Origin: Xiphias gladius
Lineage: Eukaryota; Chordata; Actinopteri; Istiophoriformes; Xiphiidae
Reading direction: 5' to 3'
NCBI RefSeq assembly: GCF_016859285.1
Contig: NC_053417.1
Location: forward strand, 26,234,206 to 26,298,205
DNA: 64,000 bases
Shown here: positions 45,201 through 54,700 of the stretch, in pieces
How the letters are laid out: each line of letters begins with the position of its first letter
How positions within the stretch are numbered: position 1 is the first letter of the stretch
Translations under genes and position numbers: made by a program
Notes under the pieces: model-generated
Databases searched by the model: none
What the model was told of the DNA's origin: nothing
The model's input: only the letters and a program-made list of their open reading frames with translations

Positions 45201-45588
45201 TTGGTGGGGGTTTTCTAGTCCCGGTTAATGTTTTCTTGTCAGTGTCTTGATGTTACCGCTCCTCAGCCGTGGATATGGAGGATATATTTTTGTTTTTTGG
45301 TATCTCACCAAAGTTGTTGTTGATCCAAATCCGATGCATACACTGCGTGATTTTGATAAACGGTCAGTTGTCTCTTGCAAATGACAGATGAGTATACAGA
45401 CACAGTTGTACTTATGGCACAGGGGCAGCAAAAATGAACACACATTGTGACTTTGTAAAAAAAAAACTGTCCTGTAGTGGATGGCTACCTGCTACAGCGG
45501 CTGACGTTTCCTGACTCATGTTGTACAGAGGCGCGCATGGTCTTCTGCGGAGACTGCAACGCTCACAGTCTCACCCTCTGTGTTGCAG

Positions 45589-45729
45589 ATGAGAACAATG
45601 TCCGATGAGGCTGAACAGAGAATGTGCGATGAGGACTTCGGTTCGGACGAGGAGGGCGAGGAGGGAGACGTGGAGTCGTACCTGGAGGACAACAGCAGCG
45701 AGCTCATGGACCGACTCAGAGAGCTGGAG
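45589..45729 (+). CDS. nckap5l: NCKAP5L coding exon 1 (start codon)
   Basis: The acceptor CTCTGTGTTGCAG is followed directly by ATG at 45589 (MRTMSDEAEQ); a second in-frame ATG at 45598 gives MSDEAEQ. The exon is acidic and ends in DRLRELE. Continuing past 45729 meets TGA at 45787. Homology requires the next codon to be the GCG GAG of the following exon, so the donor is CTGGAG|GCGAGC, a GC donor. Confidence 0.85.
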
Positions 45730-48700
45730 GCGAGCGAACGCACACAACAGCCCCTCGCTTCACAAACCACATTTGGGTCAAAATGCTGACGAGCAGTTTA
45801 GCCAACTGACTTTTGTGAGACACTAAATCCCACAAATCTGTGTCAGTCAAATCTACAGTAAACAGAAAAAAGCTTCCCGTCTTAAATACTACTTTACTTC
45901 ATTACTTTGTAATGCTTTAATACTGAAATTATCTTTTTTTTAAATTAAACTTTCAAAGTTATACCCAACCCTCCCCCCTGAAAAGGCTTCAGTGGTACAT
46001 TTAAAGTGTAAAAAAAGAAACCGTAAGAAAGAAACAAATGACTCATACACACGGAAATAATATTTTTGTTAAAACTCATTCACAAAATCTGAAATTTCTG
46101 TGCATGAGGGGCACTAATCGTTTTTATCCCAGTGACCGCGGGAAAACCGCTCCTCTTATAGTTGAAATGATCCACTTTTAAACGTGTTGACTGCCGTTGC
46201 AAATGATACATTGGAAACTGTTTATTTTGTTTGAGTCATTTATGATCTTGGTTTTTTTTTTAAAAACAGGTCACAGTGTAATATTCAGGATCCGCAGTAG
46301 TACGAACGTACACCAGCCATAGCAGCAGGCAGGTTTAATGGTCTCCCTGAAGAGAAAAGACTTTGTTGGTTTTGTGATTATAGCTGAGATTGAATACAAA
46401 GTCCCCTTTAATGTCTTATTATTCATTGTATAATGATTTATGAGCTACACTTTTTCTTGACCTTATGTTTATTTGTATAGGGGCAGGTATGTAGCAGCAA
46501 CCAGTGCAGCATTTATGTCCTAGGCTAGTTCACAATGCCCATCCCTAGATAGGGTTTTAAAGTAGAACAAAACTCCACCAGAAAATACACAACAGTGATG
46601 CAACGTATTTATAACAAAACTCAACTCTTTCGCGACTGATTCCCTGTTTTAGTAACATGTCCTTCACTTCTGATCAGTTCCTCTGGTTGGATGATTATGA
46701 AAAACGTTTGAGTTGTGTTTAGGAAAAAGACGGAAGACAAACAATTCAATGTTTTATAGTAGGAAGTTATGTTCATGTGTGACGTCTTTCGCCACTGCAG
46801 CCTTTTTTTGTGTGTGTGTGTGTGTCCATGTGGGCTCGGTACTTGAATGTGCTTGGCACAGTAAATAACACAACGTAACAGGATATAACATGACATGGCA
46901 TAAACCCACCCTAAACTAGCATAAACTGTTGTGCGCGTTTTTCACGTTAACATGTTTCGTTTCTTTACCTTTTCCTCGCAGGCGGAGAATTCTGCTCTGA
47001 TGTTGGCAAATGAGAGTCAGAGAGAGGCTTATGAGAGATGCTTGGATGAGGTGAGTTCAAGATGGACGATATAAATGAATCTAGACACAAACAGTAACCA
47101 TAAATTCAGCCCAGCTAAGCCACTTGAGCGATGTCAGCTCAGGGTGTAAAATGTTGTCTTACGTTTATCAGGTGGCCAACCACGTGGTCCAAGCTCTGCT
47201 AAACCAAAAGGTAACGTAACACAAAGCTACGTTTTCTGCGTCTGCGTTTTGATCTCTGTCTCTATTGGTCCATCAGTCATCTCACTGCTTCGTCCGTCAC
47301 TGAACAGGATCTGAGAGAGGAGTGCATCAAGCTGAAGATGTTGGTGTTTGACCTGGAGAGACAGAACCGAGCGCTGTGTGAGCTTTTCCAGCAGAAACTG
47401 CCCAACCACCCCACTGCTCACTATCAGGTACGCGAGCTTCCTCTGCGGTGATTCATAAATGATTCAGTTTCACAGACGGTCTGAACAGCAGCGGTCGAGG
47501 AAGCGCTCAGATCAAGGCTCCGGGCGGGATGCGTTGTCATTCTTTCCACATCCAACACTCAGCGTACGGGGAATGATGCAGCATTCCTGCAGTGATACGG
47601 CGCACGCAGTAAAAAAACAGAAAGCAAGTAGGGAACTCAGTAAAGAAATACGAAGTTGAATGAGTGATAAAGCGGCATCGTTCATCCTTTCATTAAAAAA
47701 AGACAAAAGTTCTAATGGATAAAAATGGAAATAAAAAATAATGATGATATGCAATTATTTTTATTATATATGAAACTAGCCGCAATTTATAAAGTCACAA
47801 GTCTGCCGCTGTACTTTTACTTAAGTAAAAGTAGTAATACAACAATGTTGAAAAAAAAACACATCACAAGTGAAACTTCTGCATCAAAAAAGTACAGAAG
47901 TATTATTAACAAAATGTACTTAAAGTATCAAGTACTGATAATGCAGAATGGCCCCTTTCAGAGTGTAATAATATTATATATATTATTTGATTAACATTAT
48001 TAACATACAAGCAGCCTTTTAGTGTTGCAGCTAGTCGAGGTGAAGCTATTCCACTACTTTAACTACTGGGTACTTTAACTTATTACTGTTATTATTATTG
48101 TTGTTGTTAGTAGTATTAGTATAGTTGTTTTTTATTTAACAGGGACAAAACACATTTATTTCACCATCCACAGACAAAAGCTCATTTCCTCTGTGATCCC
48201 GCGGCGGAGGCCACCAGTGACGCACAAGTTGACAAAGTACAAGACAATCGTCAGCTGTGATGAATAAAACCTTACACTTTGAAAACAGACAGAAAAAACG
48301 TCAATATTACAATTAGAAACAAAGGGAAGACCGCTCCAGTTCCCGGCTACGGAGCGTACCATCAGTAATCTAAACACCATCAAAAACAAACAGTTAGTCA
48401 GCACAAGAATTTTCCAACCAGGCGCCTGGTTTTAAGTCTGGCCAACGTGATCTATGTATTTCAGTTCAGATTTAAAAAAAAATATTTAAAAGTACCACAC
48501 TCTCTGATACTCAGTGGTAAAGAATTCCACTTCCTGGCTTCCACACCTCTACAACAAGTGATCGGATTTTATAAGATAAGATCGTATGTTAAAAGTAACC
48601 AGCAACCACAGCTTTCTAAGAAATGTACTGGAGCAAAAAGTACCGTGTTTGCCTGTGAAGTGTAGTGGAGTAAAAGTGTCGAGTGGCGCAAAATGGAAAT

Positions 48701-51700
48701 ACTCGCTGCTGATTTCTTTTTTCACCCCAGCCCCGTTCTTTCAAACACTGCTGGGCCGGTGATGGATCCCTGCCCTGTATTGTTCCAACAGACGCCCGGA
48801 CTGCGTAGCACCTAGTTGTCCGTGTATACAATGGCCCGTAGTGTATACGGTGTCGCGATGACTGCCTCATGAATCTCCTGTTACAGGTCCATGCGGGACC
48901 CCTCCCAGACTACAATGCACAGCTGCACAATGACTCTGCGAAACAGGTGGAGCCCGCACAGACTGAAGCACAAGCCAAGGTGATTATTACACAGTCAAGC
49001 AGCAAAGCTTTACCGATCTTAAAGAGGGGAACAGTAGGATTATATCATAGCCTCTGAATGGGAGCACAGTCCCCACCTGTGTGCGACATTACGACACGCT
49101 CTGACATTTGCTCTGTTTTCCACTATTGTGTTTTAAAAAAAGACCTCAGCCGCTAATTTCCCCTGCACTCCTTTCCTGTGCGCATGCACTCAAAGGTCTT
49201 GATGAACTCAATTGTTTGGCTCTCATTGAAGTGTGAGCGGTGAATTGTTTGCTGATAGAGATCTTTTTCTATCCAAAGGGAAATGGCTACCGCACACAAC
49301 ATGCTTCTCCGGGCCCTCGTGGCCCCGCCGCCTCCATGGAGGCCCTGTCTCCCTTCTTCAAGAAGAAAGCACACATCTTGGAGGTCCTGCGCAAGATGGA
49401 GGAGACCGACCCCCTGAAGTTCCACCCATCCACTGCGAGCTTGTCTTTCTGCGACTACAGCCAGGTGCTCATGTCCACGGAGGCTGTTTTGGCCACTGCA
49501 GACCCCCTTCCGATACAGTGCAAATCCCACCACACACACTGCCACTGCTCCTGCTCTGACGCTGACACACACCAGCACGTCAATGGCGACGGGGCGGTGA
49601 AGTGTGAGGGAGGGAACACCTGCTGTTTACACTGCAAGAGGAGCCCTGACAGTCCTCCAAAGCCATGCAACCACGTCTGTAGTCCTTCAAAAGCCAACTC
49701 CGCCACCCAGAGCCACGTAGTTCCTGCAGCTGCTATGAGCGAATGTCACAGTAAGAGCAGAACAGCCGAGTCCGTTCCCCCGTCTAAACAATGCACCAAG
49801 AACGAAGCCCACCAGCAACCAGCAGGCGCCACCGCCCACCTATCGGTCACGGAAGCGGCCGATCAGAGCCTGGATGTGATAGGAATGGAGCAGGAGCAGG
49901 ATACTTCAGAGAACGGTCTAAGCGCCAGTGCCTCTGAAGAGCTCTCTGGTTTCTGTCCCAACTCCCACCTGCCCAGTTCTGTGAAGGAGATCTCCCACTG
50001 TGACATGGAAACGAGCGATGGCGTTCACAACGGCCTGGCGCTCTCCTCCGTCAGCAACGCCATGTCGAACGATCCCTCGTCCGTCCCCGAAAAAGACAGC
50101 ACGGATCCAGAGGCCTCCTCTGTGAGAGCCACTGCCTCCGTCAGCCCCAGCCCCTCCTGCCTCAGCGACGTCAAGGCCGCCGCCATCAACTCCCCATCCA
50201 AACTGCTGAAGTTCTTAAAGATTCCCTCGATTGGAGAGAAGTCTCCGGCTTCGACCTCTGCTGTCCGTCTGAGCCCCCAGCTCACCCGCAACTCCAGGAT
50301 CCCCTGTCGCACCAACAACTATGAGGTGTACCACTCTCCTGTTCCCACGCGCAGAGCCACCACCACGGAGAGGTGCAGGCAGCCCCCTCCACCACCCTCC
50401 AGGTCTGAGTCCTACCCTGCCACGCACTCGGCGCCAACCTCCCCTCCACAGCCCGAGGACGTCTGCTCCCCGCCCGCTAAGGAATTGAGCTACAGCAGCC
50501 TCTCCGCACCTAAAGCCGGCGCTGGCTCAAAGATGGGCGCTCCCTCCGCCGCATCCTCTTCCTCCGCCAAAGTATCCCAGAGCGTCCCTCATTACGAGAA
50601 TGTCTGCAATATATCTACCAACTCTAGAGAGGAGGAGCCAACCCAGGGCCCCGAGAAAAGAACCACTCTTCCATCTCATACAAAGGCGAACGGTGGTGAG
50701 AGGAAGCTTGTTAAATCGCTGCCAGAAAGCGTCCTGAATCCCCCTCCTCAACGAAAGCAGTCGTCGTCCTCTACGTCAGAGTCTACATCAGATGACGAGG
50801 AGGATTCAGACAGCCCAGTGTGGGTTAACCATCACAGCCTGCCCAACTCATCCGCCCTCAGTAAAGCTCAGGGCAGAGCTAGCTACTCACGAGCCAGAGA
50901 GAAACAGGAGACTGACATAAGGGAGGTCACTGTGCAGAGCTCTGAGGTCACCCAGCTGCCGCCTCCACCTCCAGCCCGGAGGAGCGACTCCTCCTCCATC
51001 CCCAAGAGGCCTGCAACCGGGGCAGCCAGAGCCCAGGCCGACTCCAGTCACCACGCTTTCAAAGACAGGCTGGCAGCGCTGGGCAAGCTGAGGAGCTCGG
51101 AGGATTTACAGGTCGGCCTCAGGCCAGTCGACGCGGTGAATGAAGGCACCTACGGGGAGGAAAGGAGTAAGACAGTGGAGAGGCCCGTGGAGGTCCATAA
51201 AGAGGAGCAGAGACATTCCAAATACACAGACTCTCTGGATGGTAAACCTAAAGGTAGCGGTGGTTTGAAGTATCCGGGGTCATATGAACAGGCGATAAAG
51301 CCTCAGCCTTCTGGTCCAGCGGTAGTTAAACAAGAACTGTGTGTGATCAAGACAGAAGGCTCCAAGAGCAAAATAGGTCTGCCGTCCCCCAACACAGACG
51401 CTCCGCAGGTACTACGCAACAACATCAAGTGTCCTGGCTCCCTGAATCTGGCCTATAACGTTAAACCTGGTCCTCACAGTAGCAGCAGCCCCAACAAAAT
51501 CCCCCCAAAGTCGCCGTCCAAACCTTGCCAGGGCCCGTCCGTCCACAGAGGAGGGAAGCCCACGGAGGCCCCACGTTACTCGTCCAAGTCGGAGGAGAGG
51601 GCCAAGATCAGCGGGAAAGGGAAAAAGAATCCGATGTATGGAGATAGCCTCCCACCTCCTCCTCCGAGACCTCCGACGTCCGAGGGGGAGAAGCCTCTGC

Positions 51701-54700
51701 TGCCGGTGCCCAGCCCGCAATCTGCCATCGAGCAGAAGGTGATGAAGGGCATCGAGGAGAACATGCTGAAGCTCCAGGAGCAGGACAGAGGAGGGCAGGG
51801 CAGCGAGGTCAAGCAGAAAGCCTCCAACGGCATCGCCAGCTGGTTCGGCCTGAAGAAGAGCAAGCTTCCCGCGCTGAGCCGTAAGACCGACGGGATCAAA
51901 GCAAAAGACGAGAAGAAGGAGTGGAAGATAAACATCCCCTCGGTGGGCAGGGACTCCGTGAAAATGGCCACCAGGTGTAAAGAGGGCGTGGAGGGCCTGA
52001 ACATCTCGACGCTGATGGAGAAGGCGGAGGGTCTGAGGAGGGCCCTGGAGGAGGAGAGGGCGTACGTGGAGAGGTCGGGCAGGGGTCACTCCTGCGAGGT
52101 GGTGATGGACCAGGCTCAGGGACAGCTGGCTGTCATGTACAGGGGAGCGCGCTCCGACAACTTCATGCAACAGCTGCTAAACAGGTGAGCAATCAACAAG
52201 CACAAGTGGATTCTAAAGCTGGTATCATAACAAAGCGTAGCTTTAAAGCAACAGTTTGCCGTTTTGGGAAATAATTGCCTTCTTCCCGAGTTACATGAGA
52301 AGTCCGTCACCATATCGATGTCACCGATAATCTGCAGTATCAGCTTATTACTATCATTGCACAGTAGGTCTTCAGTGCATATGAAAGTAATGATGGGGTC
52401 TTATTTTTAGTCTCTGTTCTCAGTTTTTTAGTTTATCCTATTTTGCATTATTGTCATATTTATATTTTATTTAGCCCATCCAAGCTGTTGTATGTAATTG
52501 GGCAGTAATGTGACGCTTTGGCCTTGGTAGCACTACCTTAGCTTTGTTTTGGTCCATACTTTCTGACTTTCGACCCTGTTTGCGCCTCTGTAACTTCGGG
52601 TCAGTATCTATTCTTACGGAGCTTCGTATTTACCACATGTAAAGGAGAGACGCGAGAAGTGGTATCTGTCTTTTCATCCGGCTCTCGGCTTGAAAGCGAA
52701 TACGCGTATTTCCCAAAAATTCCTAAAATGGGAAAACAGGGGAAGAGCAATGCTAACACAAACGTTTTGAATTCATTTATTCATGTTATCAACATTCCTG
52801 TAAGTGTCCCAGTGCCAACCTGCTGACTCATTTAACTTTCAACCGGGATCCTTGGGTGAGATGTTCTGAAACCAGAGAAGTGATGGTTAAGAATAAGAGA
52901 CAGAAGACAACAAGACGCCATAAAGACAGCAAGAGCAACAAAATAGGCATCCTGAAGACAGAGCACAAGCCATACAGAGCAACCGGAAACAGCAAAACAC
53001 TGACCGTATCTGCCATTTGGCACACGTGGCCCTGCAGTTGACATGAGGCAAGAAAACGCGAGACAAAAATAAAATATGACAATCATAAGGTTGAACCTGA
53101 TAAAATGTTAAAAGATCCAGTTACAGCATCACACAGCAAACACACAAGCCATGCAGCACAGAGCTGTACCACCTGGCAACAGGCAAAGGACACGGGACGG
53201 GTTGTCAGCGAGTTAGCCAGTAACAACCATAACAACGATAAAACTACCGATGTGTTGTGAAGATTAAAAGTGGTCACGTGTCTGAGCTCGGAGATCTCGA
53301 CTGACAGTTTGTGTTTTACGACTACAGAGTGGACGGGAAGGACGTGATCAGCGTGCCCCAGCGCCGGCTGTCGTTCGACTGCAAGTCCTCCAAACCGGTG
53401 TTCGCTCAGCAGAGCGACGTCATCAGTCACGCCACCAGTCGCGAGGACATGGAGAAGGTACGTCTTCGGTCATTTCTCTGTAGACACGGACTGACGAGAT
53501 GTGGTGGAAAACACAGCTCGTCGAGCTCTCCAGTTTTTTTAGTCCTGCAGCAGTAACATTTGTTCTGCGTCAACTTTCAAGTCTTAACGTGGCATCTGAT
53601 TTGTTAGACTGGTTTCCTGCTTGCTGTGGTTAAGAGCCCACTTTCAGTTCACTCACTGCTCCGTTGTTCTTTCGCGCAGGGCTCAGACAGAATCGGCAAG
53701 ATCACATCAGATGAAAACCTCGCAGATTCGGTTCACGCTCAACACTTCGCAGGTAAGAGGAGTCTGCCGGAGGAACGGAACATTGCACATATACACAGTA
53801 TTCACAGATAGAGTGAGGAGTAAATAAATAAACAAATCAGAGCTTAAACGATGAGTTGATTCATTAATTACAAGATACACCGCACTACTACAGTTCACTT
53901 CTCTCCTGTGCCCAGAACCATGAGTCAATCAACAAAAAGTTCATCTGGAACAATTTAAATGATCGATTAAAGAGGGTTTTTCAAGCGAAATTAAAAAACT
54001 CTGGCTCCAGGAATATCATTATTTTCTGCTTCTCTTTTTCTTCTTTGATTGTCAACTGAATATATCAGGGTTTTGGGCTGTGGGTTGGACAAAACAAGTA
54101 ATTTACAGACGAGGCTCTGGGAAACCGTTTTCTGTCATTTTACAGACCAAACAATGAATCGAGGAAAAAAAAAAAAAAAAAAAGGTGATAGTTCGTTGCA
54201 GCCCCAGAATAGATACATTCAATTCCCAAAGGCACTAAGATTAAAAAAAACTTTTTTCCATACGACACCTTCGATTCAGACGTTCTTTGTGTTCAATGCA
54301 ATGACATTAAAAACTTTAACAACTACAAACTAAACTAATTTCAACTTTGTTAAATTTCAACATGCTGTAATGTAACTTAGCACATCTACTCAAGTACTGT
54401 ACTGAGACTTTATACTTCGAGTCCGCTGCTCTTTTTTCTACTGCACTACTTTTCACATGTAGTCACCTGTGGTCACTAGTTACCATGCAGGTCAATATTT
54501 TACACACAAAACACGAGACCAGCTTGTAAAATATTTTGGCATTGTCACAGATTAACGACGCAGCAGTATATAAGGTACTTATTAGCTCGACAAGCAGCAA
54601 CATTAAAGTGCTGCTTTTGTGCTCAAATTACTTTTAAACTTCATCTGATCTCTCTGGAGCATTTGAGTAGCGAGTGCTTTGACTTTTAATACGTTTAAAT

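Larger units (their letters stand above)
47428..48886 (+). other. NCKAP5L intron containing two dispersed repeats
   Basis: It holds a family D copy (47795-48110) and another dispersed-repeat-like block (48120-48640). Outside them nothing is recognised. Confidence 0.5.

Noticed and set aside
17430..45588. An additional protein-coding gene between KANSL2 and NCKAP5L
   Set aside because: The only protein-like stretches are transposase relics; no exon with recognised homology was found on either strand.
49240..49278. ATG-initiated upstream extension of the giant NCKAP5L exon
   Set aside because: The codons before 49279 lie upstream of a good acceptor (CTATCCAAAG) and lack homology; the N-terminal coiled coil is supplied by the preceding exons.
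51412..52170. 252-codon - strand open frame
   Set aside because: Shadow of the GC-rich giant NCKAP5L exon; no homology and low-complexity composition.
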